Notes under the pieces: model-generated
Database searches by the model: none
Told to the model about the DNA's origin: nothing
What the model saw: the letters and a program-made list of their open reading frames with translations, nothing else
In this document: positions 8,120 through 17,115 of the stretch, one piece after another
Layout of the letters: every line of letters starts with the position of its first letter
Position numbering within the stretch: the stretch's first letter is position 1
Assembly: GCA_017853885.1 (NCBI GenBank)
Contig: JAFMIR010000005.1
Location: 1 to 64,000 of the forward strand
Direction of reading: 5' to 3'
Source of the DNA: Prosthecobacter sp.
GTDB lineage: Bacteria > Verrucomicrobiota > Verrucomicrobiia > Verrucomicrobiales > Verrucomicrobiaceae
Length of the DNA: 64,000 nt
Translations under genes and position numbers: made by a program

Positions 8120-9889
8120 TCAATTTGAAGCTAGAGCCGAGTGCGCCACGAGTTCGCGGTAGTAGCCGTTTTGCGCTTGAAGCTGCTCGTGCGTGCCGCT
8201 GGCCACGATGCGTCCATGCTGCATCACATGAATGACATCGGCGCCAGTGATCGTGGCCAAGCGATGAGCGATCACAAAGCACGTCCGGTCCTTTCGCAGC
8301 GTGTCGAGAGCCTGCTGGATGAGGTGCTCCGACTTCGCATCAACTGCTGAGGTGGCCTCATCGAGCAGCAAAACGGGTGCATCCTTCAAAAAGGCCCGCG
8401 CCATGGCCAGGCGCTGCTTTTCACCACCGCTGAGCAGCACACCACGCTCACCCACCTCCGCGTCGAGACCACCCGGCATCGCCTGCACAAAGTCCTCTGC
8501 ACAGGCCAGCCGCAGCGCCTGCCACAACGCCTCATCAGAAGCTTCCTCGCGGGAGATGCGCAGATTCTCCCGCACTGTACCTGCGAACAAAAACGCCTCT
8601 TGGGTCACATAGCTCACGGCCCGGCGAAGGGACGCCTTGCTTACCTCACCTAAAGGCATGCCATCGAGTTTGATAACGCCTTTTTGTGGATCATAAAACC
8701 GTGTGAGAAGCTGGAACAGCGTGCTCTTCCCGCTGCCCGTGGCTCCCACAAACGCCACCGTCTGCCGCGGAAGCACATGAAACGAGATAGCATGCAGGAT
8801 CTCGCGATCCTCGCGGTAGCCAAAGCTCACCTCGCGGAACTCCACCTCGCCATGCACCTCTCGCAGTTCATGCCCGCTCGCCAAATCCTCGACATCTTCA
8901 TGGTCGAGGATCGCAAACACACGCTTTGCCGCTGCGAGGCCGTTCATGAGCGTTTGGTTCACCCCATGCAGACGGGCGATCGGTTCATACAAAAAGCCCA
9001 CGAGCAGGATGAACTGCATCAACTGCCCCGGTGACATCTCCCCTCGGATGCACCACGCCGCGCCGCCCATCAGTAGCAAAATGAGCCCCGCATTGCCCAG
9101 CAGCGTCATTGACGGTGCGTAAAAGGCCCAAGCCGCCATCAGATGCGTTTGCCGCCTCTTCAAATCCTCGCTCGCTAACGTGAACTGCGCCTGCCGCAGC
9201 TCCTCCGCCGTGAAACTCTTCACCTGTCGTATGCCGGTGATCGTGTCGTGCAACGTATCATTCAGCCGGCTGGTCGCTTCCCGTGCCGCTGTGCTGCGTG
9301 GCGATACCCAGCGACTGTAAATCCAGCCTCCCGCCGCGATCAGCGGCGTCGGTGCCAGCACGATCCAAGCCAGTCGCATGTCCACCACGAGCATCACGAT
9401 GGCCGTCAGCACGATTTGCAACACGGCCGTGGCCCCCTGCTCGATGCCTTCGAGGATCACACGTTGTGTTGTCGGCACATCATCGGCCAGTTGCGTCATC
9501 ACATCGCCCGTCGTTTGATGATCAAACCATCGCAGCGGTAGATGGGCGATCTTGCGATGAAGCTGGCCGCGCAGGTCAGTGATCATCGCCTGCTCGAAAG
9601 CGCAGTTCAGCCGAGTCCGCGCATAGAACAACGCCTCCCGCACCGTGAAGGCTCCCAAAGCCAGCAGCCCAGCCTGCCAGATATGCTCCATCTTTTTCGA
9701 CGGAATGATGTCATCGATGAACCAGCGCACCACGCCCGGAAACACCAAGATGAGGAGCGTTCCCACCAGCGCCAGTGCCAGTTGTCCTGCCGCCATCCGC
9801 CAGTGCCCACGCGCAAACGCCAGCAGTCGACGCAGCGCTTCGCTAGATGTCATGGGAGCTATGTCGGAATTCACCCTGTCAGTTTGCAC
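8120..9889 (-). CDS. ABC exporter, fused permease and ATPase (MsbA/lipid-exporter-like)
   Basis: 589 aa half-transporter. Residues ~35-320 hold six membrane helices of the ABC type-1 exporter fold, with the conserved RWFDHQTTGDVMTQL intracellular loop. The nucleotide-binding domain has Walker A GATGSGKST (~380), signature LSGGEKQR (~485), Walker B VLLLDEATSAVD and the switch His in FVIAHRLAT. Such proteins act as homodimers in the inner membrane; lipid A or lipid export is the usual role for this subgroup, but the substrate is not provable here. The GTG at 9889 is preceded by AGGAG; an internal ATG at 9853 is the alternative. Confidence 0.9.
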   Translation of the reverse strand: MQTDRVNSDIAPMTSSEALRRLLAFARGHWRMAAGQLALALVGTLLILVFPGVVRWFIDDIIPSKKMEHIWQAGLLALGAFTVREALFYARTRLNCAFEQAMITDLRGQLHRKIAHLPLRWFDHQTTGDVMTQLADDVPTTQRVILEGIEQGATAVLQIVLTAIVMLVVDMRLAWIVLAPTPLIAAGGWIYSRWVSPRSTAAREATSRLNDTLHDTITGIRQVKSFTAEELRQAQFTLASEDLKRRQTHLMAAWAFYAPSMTLLGNAGLILLLMGGAAWCIRGEMSPGQLMQFILLVGFLYEPIARLHGVNQTLMNGLAAAKRVFAILDHEDVEDLASGHELREVHGEVEFREVSFGYREDREILHAISFHVLPRQTVAFVGATGSGKSTLFQLLTRFYDPQKGVIKLDGMPLGEVSKASLRRAVSYVTQEAFLFAGTVRENLRISREEASDEALWQALRLACAEDFVQAMPGGLDAEVGERGVLLSGGEKQRLAMARAFLKDAPVLLLDEATSAVDAKSEHLIQQALDTLRKDRTCFVIAHRLATITGADVIHVMQHGRIVASGTHEQLQAQNGYYRELVAHSALASN

Positions 9890-9981
9890 GGCTCCTAGAT
9901 GATTGGGAGCCGATTTTATTCAGCTAAAAGAAGCGGCGCATGCGTCTCGCTTCGGCGTCTCAATGGGTGTTTGGCTTCGGT

Positions 9982-11955
9982 CTAAATCACCCGGTCATTT
10001 CCGCCATCCACCGGGATCTGCGCGCCGGTGACCTTGGCGAACAACGGTGACGCCATCGCCGCGACCATGTTGCCGATGTCTTTGGAGCGGATCTCGACCT
10101 TCATGAGATTCTTGGTCTTGTATTCCTCGACGGTCATGTTGTAGCGGGCGGCGCTCTTGGCGAGGGCTTCCGGGGTCCAGAGCTTCGTGTCGAAGACGGC
10201 GTCGGGGTGCACGATGTTGACGCGGATCTTCCACGGGGCGAGTTCGAGGGCGGCCACGCGGCAGAGCTGCGTGAGGGCGGCCTTGGAACAGGAGTAGGCG
10301 GAGGCACCTGGGCCGGGGGCTTTGAAGTTACGGCTACCGACAAAAATGATGCTGCCATCGACACTTTGCTTCACAAACGGGATGACCTTGTTCATCAGCT
10401 TTTGATGGCTGGTGAGATTGATCATGATCGTGCGGTCCCAATCGGTCTGCGCCATGACATCGAGCGCATCGTTCTTCGGGAAGATGCCGGCGTTACTGAC
10501 GACGATGTCAATGCCGCCGAACTCGCGGACGGTGAAGTCGATGGCGTCCTGCACGGGCTGGTCCTCGGTGAGGTTCACGACGATGCCGATGGCTCCGATC
10601 TTCGCCATGATGTCGGGGATTTCCCTGTCGATGTCGAGACCCACGACCTGAGCGCCCTGCTCGGCGAGCGATTCGGCGATGGCGAAGCCAATGCCGGCGG
10701 CGCAACCGGTAACGAGGGCAACTTTGCCCTGATGCACTTTTCGCGCGGGGCCTTTGCGGAGCTTGGCCTGCTCGAGGTCCCAGTATTCGATGTCGAAGAT
10801 GTCCTTCTCGCTGAGCGGAACCCAGCCGCCGTTGCGCTCGCCGAGCGCAACGGTGGCGGCGGTGCTTTCAGCGATGTCGGCGACGATTTGGGCGTCCTTC
10901 AAGGTGTCGCCAAAGCTGACGATGCCGTTTCCAGGCCACACGGCGAAGCGCGGGGCCGCATCGAGCATCGTCTGACCGTTCGCGTGCTTCGTGAAGTAGG
11001 CGGCGTAGTCGTCGGCGAACTTCTGCACGCTAGCAGCGTGGTCGTCACCGAGCACGACGGGGATGCGCTTGGTGCGGATGCTGTGATCCGGCGTCAGAGG
11101 CCCACGTGTGCCGCAGTCGGCGATGTTTGACACTGCGCCATAGCTCAAAGCGGCATCGCTGGTGCTGAGGCGGGCGATTTGCGGGAAGCCGCGGCTCTTC
11201 GAGACAAGCTGGCGGAGCTTGGCGAGGGCGAGGAGGTCGGTTTTGACCTCATTGCGGGCAGGAGTGCCTACATCACTTTTTTTGGCAAGATACGCTTCGG
11301 CCTTGGTGACCAGCTCGATGTGCTTTTCGTAGCTCGCCTTGGCATCGTCGGCAAAGGTGAAGAGGCCATGTTTGAGCAGCACGATGCCTTCAATGCCTTC
11401 TTTTCTCAGGTCGGTCTTTTGAAGGACTTCGAAAACTTGTTTGGCCAGCACGAAGCCTGGCATCACGTAGGGCAGTACGAGCACTTTGGAGCCGAAAAGA
11501 GCTTTCGTGCGAGCTTCACCATCCTTCGCGCAGGTGAGAGCAGAGATGGCGTTAGCGTGGCTGTGATCGACGAATTTGAACGGCAGGATGGCGTGCAAGA
11601 TGGCCTCGATGCTCGCGGCGGGCGCGTTGGGGTAGGTCATCGCGGCGCGCTGCTGTAGGACCATGTCCTCATCGGTCATAGTGGGCAGTTTGGCCATCTT
11701 GAGCAGCGCCTCCATGCGCACGGGGGCGAATCCAGCCCGCTCGATGGTGGCCAGATCCCAGCCGCTGCCCTTCACGTAGCAAACGTCCACGGAATCGCCA
11801 AAGTAGTCCTTCTCCGTGACTTTGACGGAGGTGTTACCCCCACCATGGAGCACGAGCTCCGGATTGCGGCCGAGGAGGCGGCTGGTGTAGACGCGCTGAC
11901 CAAGGGCATCGGTTCCAAAAGTGTTGGCTTCATTATCGTTCCAAAGAGACTGCAT
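9982..11955 (-). CDS. Bifunctional class II aldolase / short-chain dehydrogenase
   Basis: 657 aa. The N-terminal ~400 residues are a class II (zinc) aldolase domain with LHGGGNTSVK at 36-45 and the zinc-binding HSH at 131-133. The C-terminal ~250 residues are an SDR: the VTGCAAGIG NAD-binding loop (~415), NAGIFPKN, and the catalytic YSCSK near 553. This layout matches the RhaD/YuxG type that splits a 1-phosphosugar such as rhamnulose-1-phosphate and oxidises the lactaldehyde. No rhamnose kinase, isomerase or microcompartment gene is nearby, so the sugar is inferred. It follows sufT by 43 bases. Confidence 0.88.
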   Translation of the reverse strand: MQSLWNDNEANTFGTDALGQRVYTSRLLGRNPELVLHGGGNTSVKVTEKDYFGDSVDVCYVKGSGWDLATIERAGFAPVRMEALLKMAKLPTMTDEDMVLQQRAAMTYPNAPAASIEAILHAILPFKFVDHSHANAISALTCAKDGEARTKALFGSKVLVLPYVMPGFVLAKQVFEVLQKTDLRKEGIEGIVLLKHGLFTFADDAKASYEKHIELVTKAEAYLAKKSDVGTPARNEVKTDLLALAKLRQLVSKSRGFPQIARLSTSDAALSYGAVSNIADCGTRGPLTPDHSIRTKRIPVVLGDDHAASVQKFADDYAAYFTKHANGQTMLDAAPRFAVWPGNGIVSFGDTLKDAQIVADIAESTAATVALGERNGGWVPLSEKDIFDIEYWDLEQAKLRKGPARKVHQGKVALVTGCAAGIGFAIAESLAEQGAQVVGLDIDREIPDIMAKIGAIGIVVNLTEDQPVQDAIDFTVREFGGIDIVVSNAGIFPKNDALDVMAQTDWDRTIMINLTSHQKLMNKVIPFVKQSVDGSIIFVGSRNFKAPGPGASAYSCSKAALTQLCRVAALELAPWKIRVNIVHPDAVFDTKLWTPEALAKSAARYNMTVEEYKTKNLMKVEIRSKDIGNMVAAMASPLFAKVTGAQIPVDGGNDRVI

Positions 11956-11998
11956 GGTGAACAGAGGAAAACGTGAGAGTTGAAAGGTAAGAAGGGGT

Positions 11999-12556
11999 TC
12001 AGATCATGCCGAGCTTCATTTTGCCCTCGATGCTGATCATGCCTTGGTTCCACGGCGGGTCCCAGACGAGTTCGACGGCGGCATCGTCCATCTCCTCGAG
12101 AGTCATGATGCGGCTTTGGGCATCGGCGGCGATGGTGGGGCCCATGCCACAACCGGGGGCAGTGAGGGTCATTTTGACGGTGGCCTTGCTCCTGCCTTCC
12201 GCATCGGTTTCGACCTTGCAATCATACACGAGGCCGAGATCGACGATGTTGACCGGGATCTCGGGATCATAGACATTCTTGAGCTGGTTCCAAACCTGAC
12301 CCTCGAGGTCTGACACATCTGCAGGGACATTCGATGAGGTGCTTGATTCAGCTTTTTTATCGGCCTCCGCGTCGATGCCGAGTGCATCGGCGTCCTTGGC
12401 TTGAATACGGGCAAGCCCGAAGTCCGTTGCGACCGTGTAGGTGCCTCCGAGAGACTGGGTGATGATGACCTTCATCCCGAGTGGCAGCTTGATGCTGTCC
12501 CCACTGGGAATCTGGATGGCATCGACTTCACGTTTGAGTTCGAGAGAGGAATGCAT
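11999..12556 (-). CDS. sufT: Putative Fe-S cluster assembly protein SufT (MIP18/DUF59)
   Basis: 185 aa. The N-terminal third (LKREVDAIQIPSGDSIKLP, then GTYTVATDFGLARI) is the SufT-specific extension. The C-terminal half is the MIP18/DUF59 domain with YDPEIPVNIVDLGLVYD and the conserved TAPGCGMGP motif carrying the reactive Cys. SufT helps maturation of iron-sulfur proteins when demand is high. Start set at the ATG at 12556; the upstream TTG/ATG options add an atypical tail. No other suf genes are in the window. Confidence 0.87.
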   Translation of the reverse strand: MHSSLELKREVDAIQIPSGDSIKLPLGMKVIITQSLGGTYTVATDFGLARIQAKDADALGIDAEADKKAESSTSSNVPADVSDLEGQVWNQLKNVYDPEIPVNIVDLGLVYDCKVETDAEGRSKATVKMTLTAPGCGMGPTIAADAQSRIMTLEEMDDAAVELVWDPPWNQGMISIEGKMKLGMI

Positions 12557-12640
12557 GGCGGCGATGAGGCGAGTTTTTGAGGGGAGGGCCGGGCAGTTAC
12601 AATGGTTTGTGCCGGTCTGCCTCAAAAAAATGCCCCCACC

Positions 12641-13627
12641 CTAACGCTGCTTGCCTCCAGTGGGCCGCTTGGACACGAAGGGCTCCAGCCGGAGGGTGGT
12701 CACGATGGGTCGGTGGTCGCTGGCTTTGTCAAAATCTCGTGACGAGTAGATGAAGCTGCGGCGGTAGTCGAGGTGCGGTCGCAGCAGGCGGCTGGCGAAG
12801 AAGTAATCGAGCCGCGAATACGCGTCAGCCGCGTCCCAAAAATGTGTCCAGACTTCTCCCTGGCGGTCCCGGAGTTGCACATCAAGCATGGCGGACTCGC
12901 TTTGTCGGTCACCCATGATCGTGTCGATGGCAGGCTCATTGCGGTGCTCGTTGAAGTCGCCATAAGCCAAGAGGCGCACCTTAGGGTTGGCGGCAAAGAT
13001 GCCGTCCATGTGCTTGCGCAGGAGGCGGGCTTCATGCCGCCGCATCAATGCCTGGTCTGCTTCCTCTACCTCGCGCTTGGATTTGAGGTGCAGGCCTAGG
13101 AAACGAACCTCAAAAGCTGGGGTGATACGCACGGTGGCATCGAGGATGCCCCGCTGGAAGGCTATTGTCTTGCCATCAAGCTGGTAGGTGAGGCTCGTTT
13201 GTGAGTTCCTTGCCGTGATGGGAAAAGAAGAGAGCAAGGCTAAGCGACGCTGCTCGTCACCTCCGTGAGCCATCTCAGTGTGAGGCAGGTCGAGTCCGAG
13301 TTTTTTCAGGTGGGTTTGCAGATGGGCGAGGTCTTCCGCAGTGCCAATCTCACATACGCCAAGGATTTGCGGCTTGATGGCAGCGATGATCTCCGCGACT
13401 CGGCGCTTTTCATCCTCCGGCTTGGGTGATGCGATGAGCGTTTTCTTGGTTGCCAGATCAAACCGGTCCATCGTGAGCCAGTTTTTCAGGTTGTAGGAGC
13501 AGAAAACAACACTCTCTGGCTCGACAGAGCCAGCAGAGAGGCTGGCAATGCCAAGAAAAACGGCGGGCCAAAGAGCCCGCCGCGTGATGAAAAAGCGATT
13601 CATGCGGCGCCGATGGCGATCAGACAT
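12641..13627 (-). CDS. Secreted endonuclease/exonuclease/phosphatase-fold hydrolase
   Basis: About 328 aa if started at the ATG at 13627, whose ATG overlaps the tatA stop (ATGTCTGA); a start at 13603 gives a cleaner signal peptide (MNRFFITRR then a hydrophobic run). The EEP fold is indicated by FCSYNLKNW (N-terminal Asn), [10 protein letters not shown] (catalytic Glu), [19 protein letters not shown] (DxN motif) and the final [11 protein letters not shown] (SDH motif). The metal-binding and catalytic residues appear intact. Substrate could be a nucleic acid, a phospholipid or an inositol phosphate; this cannot be decided from sequence alone. Probably co-translated with tatA. Confidence 0.85.
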   Translation of the reverse strand: MSDRHRRRMNRFFITRRALWPAVFLGIASLSAGSVEPESVVFCSYNLKNWLTMDRFDLATKKTLIASPKPEDEKRRVAEIIAAIKPQILGVCEIGTAEDLAHLQTHLKKLGLDLPHTEMAHGGDEQRRLALLSSFPITARNSQTSLTYQLDGKTIAFQRGILDATVRITPAFEVRFLGLHLKSKREVEEADQALMRRHEARLLRKHMDGIFAANPKVRLLAYGDFNEHRNEPAIDTIMGDRQSESAMLDVQLRDRQGEVWTHFWDAADAYSRLDYFFASRLLRPHLDYRRSFIYSSRDFDKASDHRPIVTTLRLEPFVSKRPTGGKQR

Positions 13628-13883
13628 CCACATTGGCCACCGGTTGGCGTTTTTCTTGGGGTTGGGCAGGTGGCGCGGGGCGTTCAGCCTCGATCTGGGC
13701 TTGATCCAGCTCTCGCTGAAACTCGTCCTTGGCCTTTTTAAATTCCCCCATGCTCTTGCCGAGGCTGCGGGCAAAGGTGGGGAGCTTCTTTGCACCAAAA
13801 AGCACGAGGACTAGGATCGCGATGATGATGAGCTCGGGAGTGCCGAGCGGACCGAAAGCAGCAAGGATGATGGAGGTATTCAT
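13620..13883 (-). CDS. tatA: Sec-independent protein translocase subunit TatA/TatE
   Basis: 87 aa. One N-terminal membrane helix (residues ~8-27, [20 protein letters not shown]) is followed by the characteristic amphipathic helix ([18 protein letters not shown]) and a Pro/Gln-rich tail. TatA forms the pore of the twin-arginine system that exports folded proteins. The window itself encodes several Tat substrates (DUF1501 and two Gfo/Idh/MocA proteins). No tatB or tatC is nearby. Confidence 0.93.
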   Translation of the reverse strand: MNTSIILAAFGPLGTPELIIIAILVLVLFGAKKLPTFARSLGKSMGEFKKAKDEFQRELDQAQIEAERPAPPAQPQEKRQPVANVDV

Positions 13884-14050
13884 GGATGGAGTGGAGTTTG
13901 GGTGTGGAACGGCCTGTGTGCAACGCGGACTTTCAGTCGTTCCCAGTGGGGCTCATCGTCCGATGCGGAGGGCTTGGTGGACATGCAAGTGGCATGCACA
14001 CAGGATCATCAAACGTGCCCAAGCCAGACTTCTTAACAGCGAAGTCTTAC

Positions 14051-14079
14051 AAAAAAAGGAGCCGCTCTTCAGCGGCTCC
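14051..14079 (-). terminator. Rho-independent terminator after the 220-aa lipoprotein gene
   Basis: A 9-bp GC-rich stem, GGAGCCGCT (14058-14066) / AGCGGCTCC (14071-14079), with a 4-base loop. On the minus strand it is followed by seven T residues. It ends the SDR-lipoprotein transcription unit before tatA. Confidence 0.88.
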
Positions 14080-14105
14080 CATCTCACAAGGCATGTCTGC
14101 GAAAA

Positions 14106-14768
14106 TCACTTCGTGGCAGTGACACTGCCGCCGGTCGCCATGCTGTAATTGTTCACAACAGGTACCGATGGTTGGCGCCCTTTCCAGCTGGAACCGGGGA
14201 GGTCGTGCCTCCTTGGATATTGGTCATTCACACTACCGACCATCCAAGATTTAGGCTCAGCAGGCTTGATGGGCTTCCATACGCCGAAAAGGGGAATCTC
14301 AGTGCCTTCTGCGTAAGTTGCGAGCGTGCTTTGGCTGACTTTCCGGGTGGAGTCTGCGCCGCGGTGGAAGATGCGGTAGATCCAGCTCGAGTGACGCTCA
14401 ATGGAGGATGAGGCGACCTCAGCACCGCCATCCACCGTATCCATGGCTAGATCACTGTAGCGACTCGCTTCGCGGGCAACCAGTTGGTCTCCACGGCTGA
14501 CGGCATTATAGCCAATGCCGGTGTAATCGCGAACTTGGCGCACACCGAGTTGGCCGCCTGCATCAATCGAATCCTCTCCAAGATCCACACTGCTCGTAGC
14601 AGCCTGACCAACACCCCTGCTCAGGTGAGCGAGGCCTTTGTTAGTCTCAGGTGCAGTGTAGTCGGAGAGTTCGGCGGACGGACGGGGGTCTTTCGGATCA
14701 CGCCGTTCCAAGCTCTTGCAGGAGACGAGGGCGCAGGCAATGAAGGCGGGCAGGAAAATGTTTTTCAT
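14106..14768 (-). CDS. Hypothetical lipoprotein (220 aa)
   Basis: Begins with a lipoprotein signal peptide ending in ACALVSC (lipobox, Cys ~17), from the ATG at 14768. The mature part is hydrophilic with a repetitive central region of GQAATSSVDLGEDSIDAG and GYNAVSRGDQLVAREASR type segments, suggesting an extended helical domain. The tail (WMVGSVNDQYPRRHDLPG) is unlike anything I recognise. It lies 35 bases downstream of the SDR gene and is ended by a strong terminator, so the two are probably co-transcribed. The function is unknown; an envelope location is likely. Confidence 0.75.
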   Translation of the reverse strand: MKNIFLPAFIACALVSCKSLERRDPKDPRPSAELSDYTAPETNKGLAHLSRGVGQAATSSVDLGEDSIDAGGQLGVRQVRDYTGIGYNAVSRGDQLVAREASRYSDLAMDTVDGGAEVASSSIERHSSWIYRIFHRGADSTRKVSQSTLATYAEGTEIPLFGVWKPIKPAEPKSWMVGSVNDQYPRRHDLPGSSWKGRQPSVPVVNNYSMATGGSVTATK

Positions 14769-14803
14769 GGGAAATTCATTGTGACTGGAGACCCTCTGGT
14801 TTG

Positions 14804-15628
14804 TCAAAGTTTTTTCAGTTCAATTGCCTCTCTCCGCATGCGTTGCCGAAGCAGCCGTCGCATCAAAAAACGAGGCAACATACGAAAGAGGCAGCCGGCC
14901 ACTTTGACGCCTGTGCCGGGAAAGACACAGGGGCGTCCGGAACGCAATGCATCGAGCGCTTCGCTTACGACTTGGGCGGGGGGAATGCGCAGCAGGGCTT
15001 GGCCATCACGATTGGTATCGCTACCGTTCTGGCGTTTCGCGGTTTGACTGAAGTTCGTGGGCGTGGGGCCGGGGCATACGCAGGTGACAGTGATGCCGCG
15101 TGGTGCTAGCTCGATGGAGAGCGCTTCAGAAAAACTTGTCACGTAGCTCTTGGAGGCTGCATACACCGCCAGCTCCGGCATCGGCAGCGTGCTGGCCAGC
15201 GAACTGATGTTCAAAATACCGCCGCGGCCCTTCATCTTGGGCAGCAAGCCATGCGTGAGCAAGGTGAGTGCGGTGATGTTGAGGTCGATTTGCAGCCGCG
15301 TCTTTTCTATAGGCGAGGTGGCAAAGGGGCCGTAGTCACCAAGGCCGGCGTTGTTGATGAGCAAATTGGGGCTCAGATGGTTTTCATCGAGAAAAGCCAT
15401 CAGCGAAGCTCTGCCAATATCACTGCTGAGGTCCGCCGCGAAGCAGGTCACGCGGGCTTTTTGACCTGAAATCTGCGCCTGAACCTCTTTAAGCACGTCA
15501 CCACGACGAGCCACAAGGATGAGCTCGGTGGCGTGGGGTGCGAGTTGACGTGCAAACTCGGCTCCGAGGCCGGAAGAGGCGCCAGTGATCAGGGCGCTGC
15601 AGTTTTCGAGAGGAAAGCCGTGGGTCAT
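14804..15628 (-). CDS. SDR family NAD(P)-dependent oxidoreductase
   Basis: 274 aa. Classical SDR features: TGASSGLG cofactor loop at 15-22, NNAGLGDYG, the ISSLAS catalytic Ser region and the YAASK catalytic Tyr-Lys pair near 156. The C-terminal CVFPGTGVKVAGCLFRMLPRF segment is hydrophobic and basic and fits the DltE/YqjQ-like subgroup, which may sit at the membrane. Substrate unknown. Start at 15628 (MTHGF) is preferred over an upstream alternative 9 bases away. It is divergent from the mini-kinase gene. Confidence 0.87.
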   Translation of the reverse strand: MTHGFPLENCSALITGASSGLGAEFARQLAPHATELILVARRGDVLKEVQAQISGQKARVTCFAADLSSDIGRASLMAFLDENHLSPNLLINNAGLGDYGPFATSPIEKTRLQIDLNITALTLLTHGLLPKMKGRGGILNISSLASTLPMPELAVYAASKSYVTSFSEALSIELAPRGITVTCVCPGPTPTNFSQTAKRQNGSDTNRDGQALLRIPPAQVVSEALDALRSGRPCVFPGTGVKVAGCLFRMLPRFLMRRLLRQRMRREAIELKKL

Positions 15629-15717
15629 GAAGGCCACTGCATAGCACCTCCGTTAAAATTCGCCATATCTCCCGTCTTGCGCGGAGCGCCTAGGCTCGGG
15701 ATGATCGCATCACCCCC

Positions 15718-16116
15718 ATGCATGAAGCTAAAAACACCCAACGCGCGCTGGTCCGCATTGGCTATGACGGACGTGTCCACAAGCATTTCCGAGGACCCAA
15801 CGCCGCGGAGCGTTTTGCCAATGAGGTGAAGGTGCTTCGCGTGCTTGAGGAACGCGGTTGCGACCATGTGCCTCGAATCTTGGAGGCCAATGAGTCCGAG
15901 CTTTATCTTATCACCACCAACTGTGGTTCACGCGTGGAAAAGTTGAGCGAGGGGAAGGTGAAGCAGCTTTTTGGCGACTTGGAACGCGAGTATGGCGTGC
16001 GCCACGATGATCCGTTTGATCGCAACGTGACCTACCGTGCCAGCGACGGACGCTTCTGCTTGATCGATTTTGAGCTGGCGACGATTCTCGATGCCCCCTT
16101 GAAACCTGTCTCATGA
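15718..16116 (+). CDS. Minimal protein-kinase-like protein (132 aa)
   Basis: Looks like a stripped-down eukaryotic-like kinase fold. A Lys in VHKHFRG and a Glu in ERFANEVKVL could form the usual Lys-Glu pair, LYLITTNCG resembles the hinge, RHDDPFDRNVTY resembles the H-x-D-x4-N catalytic loop, and CLIDFELA corresponds to the DFG metal-binding segment. There is no clear Gly-rich loop and no C-lobe after DFE; at 132 aa it is half the usual length. Its stop overlaps the start of the PP2C gene (ATGA), so the two are translationally coupled. It may be a small kinase or a pseudokinase partner of the phosphatase. Confidence 0.72.
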   Translation: MHEAKNTQRALVRIGYDGRVHKHFRGPNAAERFANEVKVLRVLEERGCDHVPRILEANESELYLITTNCGSRVEKLSEGKVKQLFGDLEREYGVRHDDPFDRNVTYRASDGRFCLIDFELATILDAPLKPVS

Positions 16117-16931
16117 GCGACCTCAACCCGCCCGAAACTCCCCACTTGTTGCGATGGTCCGGCATGACCCACCCCGGCCGTGTGCGCAGCAATAATGAAG
16201 ACACCTTCCTCGCACTCAATTTTGACGCCAAGGAGGTGCGTTACTTGGGCAAGGTCGGCGAGAGCACCCTCGACACCGGGGATTTCGTGTTTGCAGTGAG
16301 CGATGGCATGGGAGGTGCGAAATCGGGTGAATTTGCCAGCAAGATCACAGCGGAAAAAATCACGCGGCTGCTGCCCCAAAGCTTCAAGCAGTCAGCGCAG
16401 CACATCGCCGCTGGGCAGGGGGATGTTCTCTTAGAGTTGGCGCACCGCATCCATGAAGAACTGGGAAAGCTGGGCAGCTACTATGAGGAATGTCGTGGGA
16501 TGGGAGCCACGTTGAGCTTGGGTTGGTTTATGCCCGGCTGGATGCATTTCATGCATGTGGGGGATAGCCGCATTTACTGGCTGCCCAAGAGTGGCAGACT
16601 GAAGCAGATCACCGAAGATCACACGCATGTCGGCTGGCTGCGCCGAAAAGGCCAGATCAATGAGCGTGAGGCTCGCAATCATCCGCGCAAGAGCATCTTG
16701 AGCCAAGTTCTTGGTGCCGGGCATCAATATTTGGAGCCGCAGGTTGGTGCCGTGGGCTGCGAAAGTGGCGATCGGTTTCTCTTTTGCACAGATGGTATCA
16801 TGGATGGCATTTGGGATCATGCCTTGGAGGATATGATGGTTGCCGGCCATGACGCGCGGACCATTGTTGAGCATGCGGTAGCTGAGTCGGGTCGTGACAA
16901 CGCGAGCGCTGTTGTGGTGGAAGTGATGTGA
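16113..16931 (+). CDS. PP2C-family serine/threonine protein phosphatase
   Basis: 272 aa. The metal-binding motifs of the PPM/PP2C family are present: RVRSNNEDTF near the N-terminus, FAVSDGMGGAKSGEFAS, GATLSLGWF, HVGDSRIYWL, FCTDGIMDG and the closing GRDNASAVVVEV. These Mn/Mg enzymes remove phosphate from Ser/Thr in bacterial signalling. No membrane segment, so cytoplasmic. Four-base overlap with the mini-kinase strongly suggests a functional kinase/phosphatase pair. Confidence 0.93.
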   Translation: MSDLNPPETPHLLRWSGMTHPGRVRSNNEDTFLALNFDAKEVRYLGKVGESTLDTGDFVFAVSDGMGGAKSGEFASKITAEKITRLLPQSFKQSAQHIAAGQGDVLLELAHRIHEELGKLGSYYEECRGMGATLSLGWFMPGWMHFMHVGDSRIYWLPKSGRLKQITEDHTHVGWLRRKGQINEREARNHPRKSILSQVLGAGHQYLEPQVGAVGCESGDRFLFCTDGIMDGIWDHALEDMMVAGHDARTIVEHAVAESGRDNASAVVVEVM

Positions 16932-17115
16932 AGCGGAGTGGTTTGAGGAAACAAATGGGTGCCTGCGTCTGGGGTTCGGTTGCGAACATTGGACATTGAG
17001 CCCGGTCAGGCTGCCGCTGCGCATGAGGATGATGAAATTAGAAGGTGCGCAAATCAGCGAACCTACCTGATCCGAGTGTTTTTGAGGACAGCTTTATTCG
17101 TGGATTCTCCTTCAC

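Noticed and set aside
10207..11130. 307-codon open frame on the plus strand
   Set aside because: Antisense to the aldolase/SDR fusion, no signal or domain.
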